Shown: positions 32,649-41,287 of the stretch, in pieces
Position numbering within the stretch: position 1 is the stretch's first letter
Layout of the letters: each line of letters opens with the position of its first letter
Assembly: GCA_963692465.1 (NCBI GenBank)
Contig: OY829943.1
Coordinates: forward strand, 1,612,001 to 1,676,000
DNA length: 64,000 bases
Source of the DNA: JAUZOB01 sp963692465
GTDB lineage: Bacteria; Bacteroidota; Bacteroidia; Bacteroidales; Prolixibacteraceae
Reading direction: 5' to 3'
Notes under the pieces: generated by a model
What the model saw: only the letters and a program-made list of their open reading frames with translations
What the model was told of the DNA's origin: nothing
Database searches by the model: none
Made by a program: the position numbers and the translations under genes

Positions 32649-34349
32649 TTACTCTCTGGAAACAGCACCGGTAGTCACCTGTAAATGCAAAGCTTTAATT
32701 GTTACAGATACTGTTGCCGTTTGTGAGCCAGACACGACGGTTACAGAATAGTCTCCCGCCAAAAGTCCGCTCGCGATTGCACTGGTTCCACCCGATGGAG
32801 ACCATGAATAAGTGTAACTTCCCGTTCCTCCGGTTGCAGAAACCGTAGCAGAACCATTCGCTTTTCCTTCACAAGAAGCATCCTGCTGATTTGTCATAAG
32901 ACACAGAGGCGAACCCGAAGAACAGTCGGCAATCGCAGTTCCATAAACTCCGACGTTGTCCAGACTGCAAGTGGACGCATCACCACTAACCCACCAACAA
33001 AGCTGAAGTGTATTGCCCGCCAACCCTGTTATTCGATTATAGCCGGTTGCGCCATCCCGAGGTATCTGCTGCCAGTCACCCGTCCCATTAATCTGATAGT
33101 AAAGGTTGTTGATACTCGTTGAGGCACTGCCATAAGTATAACCACCAACATTAACATTTTGATAACAGCTTATGTCAATTACTGCAGACTTCCATACTTC
33201 TGTTCGGCTGTCACTTTTATTCTGTATTTCTGTCGATTGCAACTGCTTATTAGCTACAACAGTTGTTCTGTATCCATCACTATTTCCAATAGCTTGCCAT
33301 TTGGAATTTTCTCTTTCGCTCCCATCGCTATTATCATTAAAATCCTCCCACCATAAAGCCGTAATTCCATTTGGTATCTGCCAATCAGGATTAGTAGGAT
33401 CAACCGTATCTAAAATTTGACATGAAGTACAACCCGCCGAAGGTTTAGTACAATTCGAACTACAATTAAGGACAGAATTTCCAGACCCTATATTCAGATT
33501 CCCAAGAACAGCTATTTGAGCTCCGGAATCTTTTGTTATTCCTCCAGATACATTCAAGTTTCCCTGAACTAAAAGTTTGGAAGAACCGACAACGTTAATG
33601 TTATTCCAACCATTATTCGATAAATCCTTTCCAACAGCCAACAAGCCTGATTGACCCAAATTGATACTTCCCCCAGTTAAACTAACAGAACCACTAATTA
33701 GGACTTTCCCCTCGATATTAAAACCTGTTGAAATATTAAAACTTCCAGTTCCGTTAATAATCAAACTTCCCGTACTTTTAATATCTGCACTTCCACACGT
33801 ATATGTAAAGCCCCCGCCAACTGTAATCTTCCCTGAGATATCTAAGGTACAAGGGGTAAAATTGCCCCCAACATCTAAAGTTCCGGAAGGTCCAAGGGTC
33901 AATTTGTTTCCTGTTGAGAAACTTCCGACAACGGTGACCTTCCCCTCTATATCTGTTTCTCCAGGGGTGAAATTACCATTAACGATCAATATTCCGGAAG
34001 GACCAATTGTAATTTTATTGTTTGAAGTAAAATTTCCATTCACAACAAGAGTTCCATTAATTGTAATTTCACCCATTCCAGAAATACCTCCATCAACATT
34101 ACAAGTCACAGTATGCCCTGAATTAACAATTAAGGTTTGTCCAGCAGGAGGCATCGAAGTCCAACTAGGCCGATCCCAGGTAGACGCAGCACTCCAGTCA
34201 CCCGAAGCGACACTCTTATACTTATAATCCGTCTGAGCCGACAATCCGAACGGAAGAACAGAAACAAAAACGAAGATGAAAAAGATAATCTTACCACAAG
34301 AAAATCCCCTCTCCTTAATTAACTGAATTAGGGATAGCAAACCCTTCAT
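32649..34349 (-). CDS. Secreted repeat (beta-helix-like) protein with C-terminal SprB-like repeat
   Basis: 566 residues. The ATG at 34349 has AAGGAT upstream; an in-frame TTG at 34382 is rejected. A long signal peptide ends near ...LPFGLSAQ. Residues about 40-85 have the SGDWSAASTW...PPAGQTLIVNSGHTVT entry motif seen before beta-helices in Bacteroidota surface proteins. About 12 short repeats follow (about 85-290; units such as GKVTVVGSF, GTLDVGGNF, GSLIINGTG). Then a lectin/jelly-roll-like stretch (ALWWEDFNDNSDGSERENSKW...) and one SprB-type repeat (QQDASCEGKANGSATVSATGG). The end is HLQVTTGAVSRE, with no CTD. Likely an extended surface protein. Confidence 0.85.
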   Translation of the reverse strand: MKGLLSLIQLIKERGFSCGKIIFFIFVFVSVLPFGLSAQTDYKYKSVASGDWSAASTWDRPSWTSMPPAGQTLIVNSGHTVTCNVDGGISGMGEITINGTLVVNGNFTSNNKITIGPSGILIVNGNFTPGETDIEGKVTVVGSFSTGNKLTLGPSGTLDVGGNFTPCTLDISGKITVGGGFTYTCGSADIKSTGSLIINGTGSFNISTGFNIEGKVLISGSVSLTGGSINLGQSGLLAVGKDLSNNGWNNINVVGSSKLLVQGNLNVSGGITKDSGAQIAVLGNLNIGSGNSVLNCSSNCTKPSAGCTSCQILDTVDPTNPDWQIPNGITALWWEDFNDNSDGSERENSKWQAIGNSDGYRTTVVANKQLQSTEIQNKSDSRTEVWKSAVIDISCYQNVNVGGYTYGSASTSINNLYYQINGTGDWQQIPRDGATGYNRITGLAGNTLQLCWWVSGDASTCSLDNVGVYGTAIADCSSGSPLCLMTNQQDASCEGKANGSATVSATGGTGSYTYSWSPSGGTSAIASGLLAGDYSVTVVSGSQTATVSVTIKALHLQVTTGAVSRE

Positions 34350-34385
34350 ATTTTTATCCTTTAAAAAAATAAATTTCAACAATTA

Positions 34386-34393
34386 CAAAAATA
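34386..34393 (-). promoter_or_regulatory. -7 element of the repeat-protein gene
   Basis: Minus-strand TATTTTTG with a TTG 17 bases upstream. The ATG at 34349 is 36 bases downstream; the TTG alternative start at 34382 would be almost on top of it. Confidence 0.5.
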
Positions 34394-34558
34394 AAAAAAC
34401 CACCGAACATCAACGATTTCAGCACAACTTACCCACCATTCGGCATTCAGATATAAAGTTACCTTTATTTCTGAATTACAAAAAAATATTTCACTAACCG
34501 TTTGATTTGCTCTTCACAAAAAAAAACGACAATTTCGCAACAGTTAGAACTATTGATT

Positions 34559-35257
34559 ATGCCATTATTATTGAATCTTGAATCATCAACCGGAGTTTGT
34601 TCTGTTGCCATTAGCAGTGACGGAAAAGTTATCGGGTCACGTGAGAACAACGAAGGATTAAATCATGCCAAGTTACTCACTGTTTTTGTTGAAGAGCTTT
34701 TTAAAGAACTGGGAATATCGGCACACGATCTGGATGCAGTTGCTGTAAGCAGTGGACCGGGATCATATACCGGATTGCGAATAGGAGTCTCCGCAGCTAA
34801 AGGTATTTGTTACGCCTCTGGGAAACCACTTATTTCAATTAGTCCTCTACAGTCGATGGCCCTGCATGTGGCCTCCCTACCAGAAATAGAAGATCACTCC
34901 GCTCTGTTTTGCCCAATGACCGATGCCCGCCGCATGGAAGTCTATACCACCCTTTATGATTACGAAAACAAATCAATAATGCCGGTAGTAGCAAAAGTTA
35001 TCGACGATGAGTCTTTCTATGAACAATTAGAAGCCGGGACCGTTTACTTCTTTGGCAATGGTTCTGAAAAATGCAAGGAGCATCTGAATCACGCCAATGC
35101 TCGTTTTATAAAAAACATAGATGCTTCAGCCCTATACATGTTCTCTTTGGCAGAAAAAGAGTTTGAAGCAAAACATTTTGTAGATGTGGCTTATTACGAA
35201 CCATTCTATCTTAAGAATTTTGTTGCGGCTAAACCAACAAAAAATGTATTTAAATGA
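34559..35257 (+). CDS. tsaB: tRNA threonylcarbamoyladenosine modification protein TsaB
   Basis: TsaB is the partner of TsaD in making t6A37 on ANN-decoding tRNAs. The ATG at 34559 gives 232 residues starting MPLLLNLESSTGVCSVAI, the family opening (LAIDTST..CSVAL). It includes VAVSSGPGSYTGLRIGVSAAKGICYA, the hallmark ASKHA segment. The upstream extension from 34502 shows no homology. The last four bases overlap the ATG of the DUF3108 gene (ATGA), so the two are translationally coupled. Confidence 0.93.
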   Translation: MPLLLNLESSTGVCSVAISSDGKVIGSRENNEGLNHAKLLTVFVEELFKELGISAHDLDAVAVSSGPGSYTGLRIGVSAAKGICYASGKPLISISPLQSMALHVASLPEIEDHSALFCPMTDARRMEVYTTLYDYENKSIMPVVAKVIDDESFYEQLEAGTVYFFGNGSEKCKEHLNHANARFIKNIDASALYMFSLAEKEFEAKHFVDVAYYEPFYLKNFVAAKPTKNVFK

Positions 35258-36009
35258 AACGATCAGGAAAAACGGCTTGGATTTTTACATTAATAGCATT
35301 GTTGCTATCACCTCTTCTGTCATCAGCGCAAGATATAGAACAGATGGATTACGATCTGACCCTCGGCATCATTAAGGGAGGAAAGGCTTCATTCTATGCG
35401 CGCGACAGTTCTCTTGAAGGGAAAAAAGTAATTCATTATAAAATGTGGGGACGGACAGTGGGTGTTGTTGATGTTCTATATAATGTCAACGAAATTTATG
35501 AAAGCTGGGTTGATCCGGCAACTCACCTACCCCTCAAAGCCATTAGAAATGTAAAGGAACGAAAATACAGGGACTACAGCGAAGCCCTGTTTCATCACGA
35601 ACAGGGGACTGTATTGGATTCTGAAAAAGGATCAATAACTATTCCAAAAAACACCAATGATATTATCTCTATATTTTTCTATCTCCGAAAGGAATGGGAT
35701 TTTAATACACTCCGCGTCGGAGAAGACTACGAGGTCCCATTATGGCTCACCGGAAAACTTTATTATTTGACCATAAAGTATATTGGAATTAGAAGTCTAA
35801 AAACCTCATTTGGCACTTATACCTGTTACGTAATATCACCTCAATTCAGGAAAGGGAGAATCTTCAAAAAAACGAATGCAGTAACACTCTGGATATCAAA
35901 AGATGAAAATAAAGTTCCTCTGCTTTTAGACTTTGACACCAAAGTCGGATCTTTAAAATGCCAACTGACGGAATATCGCAAATACGGAAAAGTAATTTTG
36001 AAGAAATAG
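35254..36009 (+). CDS. DUF3108 exported protein
   Basis: 251 residues with a signal peptide (MKRSGKTAWIFTLIALLLSPLLSSAQ). The body matches DUF3108 proteins: MDYDLTLGIIKGGKASFYARDSS, HYKMWGRTVGVVDVLYNVNEIYESWVDPATHLPLKAIRNVKERKY, and TLWISKDENKVPLLLDFDTKVGSLKCQLTEY. Predicted beta-rich, periplasmic or outer-membrane-associated, function unknown. It overlaps tsaB by 4 bases. It ends 2 bases before the convergent small frame at 36012. Confidence 0.85.
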   Translation: MKRSGKTAWIFTLIALLLSPLLSSAQDIEQMDYDLTLGIIKGGKASFYARDSSLEGKKVIHYKMWGRTVGVVDVLYNVNEIYESWVDPATHLPLKAIRNVKERKYRDYSEALFHHEQGTVLDSEKGSITIPKNTNDIISIFFYLRKEWDFNTLRVGEDYEVPLWLTGKLYYLTIKYIGIRSLKTSFGTYTCYVISPQFRKGRIFKKTNAVTLWISKDENKVPLLLDFDTKVGSLKCQLTEYRKYGKVILKK

Positions 36010-36011
36010 AA

Positions 36012-36278
36012 CTATAGTTCTCCGGATAATCGATTTCTATAAAAATTAAAACGAAACATACGACGAAGAAAGGGCAAGTAGGAAAGTTGTTCAAAAGCCT
36101 TCTGATATCTCCGACGGGAATGTTTTTCTATAAGATATAATTTTTGCCATTTCTGTTCCAATCTGACCGTTTCAAGAAGGTAATTTTTTTGTGTCAGAAG
36201 AATTCTGATATTTTCTTCTAACTGACAAACTTCTTTCTTGTATGTTTCTTCTTTTGTTTTTTTCAGATCTTCTACCAT
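36012..36278 (-). CDS. Possible small coiled-coil protein
   Basis: 88-residue open frame with an ATG start. The first 60 residues are charged and heptad-like (EDLKKTKEETYKKEVCQLEENIRILLTQKNYLLETVRLEQKWQKLY); the end is basic and aromatic (RRMFRFNFYRNRLSGEL). No family recognised, no consensus promoter, convergent with DUF3108. The composition is more protein-like than the shadow frames, but it may be spurious. Confidence 0.35.
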   Translation of the reverse strand: MVEDLKKTKEETYKKEVCQLEENIRILLTQKNYLLETVRLEQKWQKLYLIEKHSRRRYQKAFEQLSYLPFLRRMFRFNFYRNRLSGEL

Positions 36279-36583
36279 TTTCTTTTATTTGAGAGTAAAA
36301 ACATCGGATGTACTCTATCAACTTGTTATCCAAACCTTAAATAATTTTTCTAAATTATTCATAATTAGGATATCTCTCCTACTACAATGGTCGATTTTTC
36401 ATAAACCCATTCATATTTTTGACGAATGAATAACTAGAGCGGACGAACGGACATTTTTATTAAGCAAAAAAATTCAGAAAGTTTTTTGGAAAGAAGTTCA
36501 TAACATAGGAATAAAAAAGAGACAAAAAAGGGAACTTCTTTAATAAGAAATTCCCTTTTCTCCTCATACACCAAAAACTTGAT
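36279..36583. other. 305-base intergenic region upstream of the efp terminator
   Basis: AT-rich, no supported gene. It contains the efp terminator (36524-36560) and GACGAACG at 36442-36449. Nothing else seen. Confidence 0.5.
36524..36560 (-). terminator. efp terminator
   Basis: Stem AAAAGGGAACTTCTT/AAGAAATTCCCTTTT (36526-36540 with 36545-36559, one mismatch) with a TAAT loop; on the minus strand it is followed by TTTTTT. Confidence 0.8.
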
Positions 36584-37153
36584 TTATTTTTTTATTCTTT
36601 CTGAATATGAATTATCACGGGTATCAACCTTAATAATGTCACCCTGATTAATAAACAACGGAACCATTACAGTTGCCCCAGTTTCAACGGTTGCTGCTTT
36701 TAATGCAGTAGATGAAGCTGTATTACCTTTTTCTCCCGGTTCTGCATAAGTAACCTCAAGAATAACAAAAGGAGGAAGTTCAACTGTCAGCGGAGTTTCC
36801 GTTTCAGTGTGATAGTTAACCTCAACAACTTGCCCCTCCTTTAAAAGAGTGGTATTATTTATCAAAGCCTCTTGAACCGATATTTGTTCAAATGTCTCAG
36901 TATGCATGAAGTTGTACCCCATATCATCTTTGTAAAGAAACTGATATGGTCTTCTTTCCACACGTACGGGAGTGATCTTAACTCCTGAATTGAAGGTATT
37001 ATCGACTACACGTCCGGTTTTAATATTTTTTAATTTGGTACGGACAAATGCAGGCCCTTTACCCGGTTTGACATGTTGAAATTGCACAACAGAATAAAGT
37101 TCTCCATTGTATTCAATGCACATTCCATTCTTTATATCTCCAGTATCTGCCAT
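36584..37153 (-). CDS. efp: Translation elongation factor P
   Basis: EF-P relieves ribosome stalling at polyproline. 189 residues from the ATG at 37153 (MADTGDIKNGMCIEYNGELYSV). The tip loop is KPGKGPAF with Lys32 at the position modified in many bacteria. The C-terminal OB folds end VDTRDNSYSERIKK, the family signature (DTRTG.Y..R). A TACTTTTG promoter element at 37183-37190 lies inside the longer open frame, so the longer start (37225) is rejected. The modification enzyme (EpmA or other) is not in the window. Confidence 0.96.
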   Translation of the reverse strand: MADTGDIKNGMCIEYNGELYSVVQFQHVKPGKGPAFVRTKLKNIKTGRVVDNTFNSGVKITPVRVERRPYQFLYKDDMGYNFMHTETFEQISVQEALINNTTLLKEGQVVEVNYHTETETPLTVELPPFVILEVTYAEPGEKGNTASSTALKAATVETGATVMVPLFINQGDIIKVDTRDNSYSERIKK

Positions 37154-37182
37154 ATTAAATTTATTACTTTTAGATTTTGCAG

Positions 37183-37190
37183 CAAAAGTA
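37183..37190 (-). promoter_or_regulatory. -7 element of efp
   Basis: Minus-strand TACTTTTG, exact consensus, with TTTG 17 bases upstream. The leader to the ATG is about 22 bases. Confidence 0.55.
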
Positions 37191-37233
37191 ATTAATTCTT
37201 CTAATATCAAACACTTTAAAACCAACCAATTCG

Positions 37234-38247
37234 TTATTTATTCTTTACCCAGCCTTTAAATCTGTCAAATTCCGGCTTATTGGTTTGAATCCATTCCTCC
37301 ACACTGGTTGGGTAACAGGACTGACTAATGTAGTGACAAAAAGCCTTTGTATTTCCCGATTTTTGTAATTCCGAAAAGAAATGCACATATAAATCATTCC
37401 AAATTCCCGGTCCGGGATGTTTAGTTCCCAATAATTCAAAAATCGAAGAACTCTGACGAACAAAAAAATCCAAATCAGATTCTTTCTTTTTGGATTCTAA
37501 ATTCCGAGATGCACTCATCAAACTAATCACGGTTTCAACTGCAAAAAAAGTAGTATCCTTCGACTCTGGAACAACAACACTAATCGTATTTTTAGGTTCC
37601 TTGACGATTCCGGTATTTAATTCTTCCTGCAATAATTTATAAGCAACCATCGACCTTGATGCATTGGGTTCTAACAGCAAATAATAATAAAGTGCAAGAA
37701 TCGACTTAACTCTCTCTCTTTTGCGAAAACAAATATTGGCCAGGACATAATGACTCCCCGCATGAGATGACTTAAATGCAATGGCATTGATGGCAGATTT
37801 CTCTGCTGTTTCAAGATCACCTGTTTTATAAGCAGTCAATGCCAAATTATAATACAACAGATAAAAACCAGGATATTTACGAATCCCTTCCTGAAAAGTG
37901 GTAATGGCCTCAGCCGACTTGCCTAACATATCAAGAGACGAGCCACACACAACATAAGCTTGAAGTTGACTCCCTTTATTCAGTACTATTACCCTCCGAC
38001 TATAAATCAAAGCGTTTTCATAGTCCTCCTTAGAAAAGAAAGAAAATGATATCTCATAATTAGCAACCGGAGAATTCGGATCAATCTTTAAGGCTTGTCG
38101 ATATTTTCCGATAGCAGCATCATATTTTCCCGCATCATGAAGTTGTACTCCCTGATCAACATATATCTTACTCGAATCGATTTGAGCAACTCCTGATAAG
38201 GCAAAAGAAAGGATAGCCAACAGGCTCAGAATAATTCTTTTTCTCAT
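37234..38247 (-). CDS. Exported TPR protein
   Basis: 337 residues with signal peptide MRKRIILSLLAILSFALSGVAQ. Residues about 25-200 are tetratricopeptide repeats (AGKYDAAIGKYRQALKIDPNSPVANYEISFSFFSKEDYENALIYSRRVIVLN..., then GKSAEAITTFQEGIRKYPG, GDLETAEKSAINAIAF). The C-terminal 130 residues form a helical domain (SSIFELLGTKHPGPGIWNDLYVHFFSELQKSG, ending EFDRFKGWVKNK) found with such TPRs in Bacteroidota. Periplasmic scaffolding is likely; the partner is unknown. It lies 33 bases after the M24 peptidase gene. Confidence 0.85.
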   Translation of the reverse strand: MRKRIILSLLAILSFALSGVAQIDSSKIYVDQGVQLHDAGKYDAAIGKYRQALKIDPNSPVANYEISFSFFSKEDYENALIYSRRVIVLNKGSQLQAYVVCGSSLDMLGKSAEAITTFQEGIRKYPGFYLLYYNLALTAYKTGDLETAEKSAINAIAFKSSHAGSHYVLANICFRKRERVKSILALYYYLLLEPNASRSMVAYKLLQEELNTGIVKEPKNTISVVVPESKDTTFFAVETVISLMSASRNLESKKKESDLDFFVRQSSSIFELLGTKHPGPGIWNDLYVHFFSELQKSGNTKAFCHYISQSCYPTSVEEWIQTNKPEFDRFKGWVKNK

Positions 38248-38280
38248 TAAACTTTGTTTTAGAAAAATTTATCTGAATTA

Positions 38281-39465
38281 TTAGACGACACAAAGTCCCG
38301 GTTTGTTCCCGGTAATGCTTCTTCCGCCTTCAGCCGTCACAACAAAAGTGTTTTCAATACCCACCATTCCAAAATGAGGAATTCCTTTTTTAGGTTCAAT
38401 GGCAAAGACCATCCCTTCTTGAAGCGGGCCATCAAAACCTTTAGCAATAACAGGATTTTCATCAACTGTCAGTCCAATGGCATGACCTAAGAAATGAACT
38501 TGTTGTTCCTCAAATCCCATAAAGTTCTTCAGAAAATCAGGAGAAAGGCTTCCTATAATTGATTCATAAATTTGCGAAGGAATCGCTCCGGGTTTTAGCT
38601 TTCGGGCAATACAAATTTCAATTTCCTCGCATTTCCGCTGCAAAACAATAGCCTCATCCGGGGCCGCTTCTCCAAACATATAGGTAATTGTCTTATCTGT
38701 GTGATAACCTTCAACTCCACACCCTACGTCAATAAAAACCAAATCTCCCCGTTTCAGGAGTCTTTTTCGGTTTCCAAGGAAAGGAACAGCCGGACTCATC
38801 CCATAGTTTCCTCCGGGACCATTAAAATTGGTCGGATAAATAGAACTCTCACCAAAGGCTACCTGTCCAACCGGTATCTCTGCCTCAAACATACTAAAAT
38901 GGGTGGTTCCCTGATGCCCTTCCCGTAATAAAACAGAATAAATTGCTCCGGCAAGATCTGTTTCACTCATCCCCTCTTTCAATAAGTCGGGAACAAGATC
39001 TTCATAAACATGCCGGTGAATCTGCCCGGATTGTTCCATCAGCCCTAACTCTAAAGGACTCTTAACAGATCGAAGATAGGAAATTTGAGAATCAAGTGAT
39101 TTAATACGGGTAAACGGGAAATACTTCTGTAGCCGTTTAATCATAGCATAAGGGACCACGGAAGTTTCCAAATAAGCCGTCTCTGAAATACCAGGAGTAG
39201 CTGCAGCGGCCTCACGGAAACTATTCATGGGGCGAATATCAGGGAATAACGATTCACTACAAGCTCGTTCATAACTACGATAAACCCAATAAACAGCAGA
39301 ATCGTCTCTCCGAACTATTAATAGTCCGTCTTGTTTTGTCCCAGTAAAATAATACAAATTTATCTTCCCAATAATAATTGCAGTGTCCCAGTCAGGAACA
39401 GAGCCATTCATTTGATCTCTGAATCGGGTTATTCGTTCCTTTAATTCCTTTTTCGGTATTTGCAT
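38281..39465 (-). CDS. M24-family (Xaa-Pro type) metallopeptidase
   Basis: 394 residues with the two-domain aminopeptidase P layout: an N-terminal creatinase-like domain (DWDTAIIIGKINLYYFTGTKQDGLLIV) and a pita-bread catalytic domain. The metal ligands are visible: Asp in FIDVGCGVEGYHTD (two Asp), His in FLGHAIGL, Glu in VFAIEPKKGI, and Glu in GMVGIENTF. The start at 39465 is supported by AGGAGG five bases upstream, better than the longer-frame start at 39486. It lies 33 bases after the Na/Pi transporter gene, probably the same transcript. Confidence 0.9.
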   Translation of the reverse strand: MQIPKKELKERITRFRDQMNGSVPDWDTAIIIGKINLYYFTGTKQDGLLIVRRDDSAVYWVYRSYERACSESLFPDIRPMNSFREAAAATPGISETAYLETSVVPYAMIKRLQKYFPFTRIKSLDSQISYLRSVKSPLELGLMEQSGQIHRHVYEDLVPDLLKEGMSETDLAGAIYSVLLREGHQGTTHFSMFEAEIPVGQVAFGESSIYPTNFNGPGGNYGMSPAVPFLGNRKRLLKRGDLVFIDVGCGVEGYHTDKTITYMFGEAAPDEAIVLQRKCEEIEICIARKLKPGAIPSQIYESIIGSLSPDFLKNFMGFEEQQVHFLGHAIGLTVDENPVIAKGFDGPLQEGMVFAIEPKKGIPHFGMVGIENTFVVTAEGGRSITGNKPGLCVV

Positions 39466-39498
39466 TACGCCTCCTGATCTTTTCAATATTACGGTCGA

Positions 39499-41181
39499 CT
39501 ACTCTACCGTCTTTCGAGCCTGGGTAATATTAATGGAAAAATCAGCTAGTTTTTCACATTCCGAGACAATATCATTGTAGATAATTCCAGCATGGTAATT
39601 ATAAACTCCCGTCTCAAGATTCGAAAGATGCTCTTGCTTTAATATATCGCGATAATTATTTACTTCTTCTTCCTTCTGTTGTGCTCCGTATAAATTAACA
39701 TCCGTTTCACTCTTGAGATTCGCATTCATTACAACAAGAGAGTCTTCAACAAGGGCGAACAAAATATGAAGGTTATTATCTATCTCTTCCGGGAAAAGAA
39801 TCTTTTGTTCTTTCTTACGCCCGATTGATTTACAAAGGCTGGTACAGGAATCACCAATACTTTCCAAATCATCAATATACTTATACATTGCCCGAAGTCG
39901 ACGAGCATTGAGCGGACTCAAACGGTTTTCTCCAATTTTGGTCAAATAATTAGCAATTTCGACTTCAAGCCGATCCGAAAACACTTCGTCTTTATTAAGC
40001 TGAGCCACCAAATCAACAAACTTCTTTTCATCGGTTTCGTCGTATAGCGTTACTATATGATTAAACATACGTACAACCTTGTCAGCAAAAACAAAGATTT
40101 CTTTCTTAACTTGAAAGAGAGCAGCTTCAGGAGAAGATAGAAGTCCGATTTTGATATGCTGAAGCGTAAATGATTCTTCGGTACCCTGCTGTGGAATCTT
40201 ACGGGTAAGCAACATCGAAATCGAGGGCACAAACCAAACCAAAACCAGAGCACTCACCAACTTGAACAACGTTGCGAAGAGTGGAATAGCAACCATCACA
40301 GCCACTCCCCCCTGGAACGGATTACCCATGGATAGCAGAACACTGATGCGGGCAACAAGATGAATCAACGGATTAAAAAACGGGATGACCCATGCAATAG
40401 TAAAAATATTGAACATCAGATGGAAAACAGCAGCCCTCCGTGCAGTGGCATTTGCATCCCTGGCAGCCCATCCTGCGATGAATGAAGAACCGAGCGATTC
40501 ACCAAGGACCATAGCAGCAGCGGTCTCATAATTGATCCACCCTCCGGAACACAAGATAATCGAAAGGAATATCGTAACGACCGAGGATTGCATGATCATC
40601 GCAAGGATTGCCCCGATTGCAAAAAACAACACATGCGTTTCAAAGCCCAGCGAGCAGTAATAATGGAAAAAAGCAGCCAATTGAGGATAAGTGTTAACCT
40701 GAGGCAGGTTATCCTTCAGAGAAGTTAGTCCCATAAAAAGCAAAGCAGTACCCAGAATGAGTTCTGCCCAGAACTTACGCATCCGGTTTTTGGAGAATAA
40801 TATGGGGAATGCAATGCCGATCATAGCCAACGACCAGAGTCCAATATTCAGCTTAAAACCCAGCAAGGCAATCAACCAGATATTCACTGCCGTTCCAATA
40901 TTGGCTCCCATAATCATACTGACAGAACCGACCAAAGAAAGGAGCCCTGAATTGACAAAACTAACAACCATCACAGTTGTCGCCGTAGAAGATTGAATAA
41001 GTACGGTGATGATAAAACCAACCAGCAATCCCTTGGTTTTTGACGAAGCCATCCGTGTAAGACTTGAAGATAATCGCTCAGCACTAACACGCTGAACCGA
41101 TTCGCTCACCATCTTTAACCCGTACAAGAAAAGTCCCAATGAACCGACAAGGGTTAATATCTCTTTAATCCAGAATAACAT
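39499..41181 (-). CDS. Na/Pi cotransporter family protein with C-terminal PhoU-like domain
   Basis: 560 residues. The first 330 form an inverted-repeat membrane transporter with the two diagnostic QSS motifs (IQSSTATTVMVVSF and MQSSVVTIFLSI). The C-terminal 200 residues are helical and PhoU-like (KKEIFVFADKVVRMFNHIVTLYDETDEKKF ... YKYIDDLESIGDSCTSLCKSI). The family (NptA/YjbB) moves phosphate with sodium, in either direction depending on the member. A TACTTTTA element upstream (7 of 8) may be the promoter. Probably heads the unit with the M24 peptidase and TPR genes. Confidence 0.9.
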   Translation of the reverse strand: MLFWIKEILTLVGSLGLFLYGLKMVSESVQRVSAERLSSSLTRMASSKTKGLLVGFIITVLIQSSTATTVMVVSFVNSGLLSLVGSVSMIMGANIGTAVNIWLIALLGFKLNIGLWSLAMIGIAFPILFSKNRMRKFWAELILGTALLFMGLTSLKDNLPQVNTYPQLAAFFHYYCSLGFETHVLFFAIGAILAMIMQSSVVTIFLSIILCSGGWINYETAAAMVLGESLGSSFIAGWAARDANATARRAAVFHLMFNIFTIAWVIPFFNPLIHLVARISVLLSMGNPFQGGVAVMVAIPLFATLFKLVSALVLVWFVPSISMLLTRKIPQQGTEESFTLQHIKIGLLSSPEAALFQVKKEIFVFADKVVRMFNHIVTLYDETDEKKFVDLVAQLNKDEVFSDRLEVEIANYLTKIGENRLSPLNARRLRAMYKYIDDLESIGDSCTSLCKSIGRKKEQKILFPEEIDNNLHILFALVEDSLVVMNANLKSETDVNLYGAQQKEEEVNNYRDILKQEHLSNLETGVYNYHAGIIYNDIVSECEKLADFSINITQARKTVE

Positions 41182-41287
41182 ATCCTGCGTTTTTTCGAGG
41201 TTATTAAAGGAATCTCCAAATTAACACAATCTTAAAAGTAATATAAATTGTAGAAGTCGGTTCTATCCAGACCTCTTTTTCTGTTTC

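Noticed and set aside
33661..34227. 188-codon plus-strand frame opposite the repeat protein
   Set aside because: Pro/Leu/Ile repeats are the mirror of the Gly/Asn/Thr repeats of the secreted protein on the other strand; a shadow frame.
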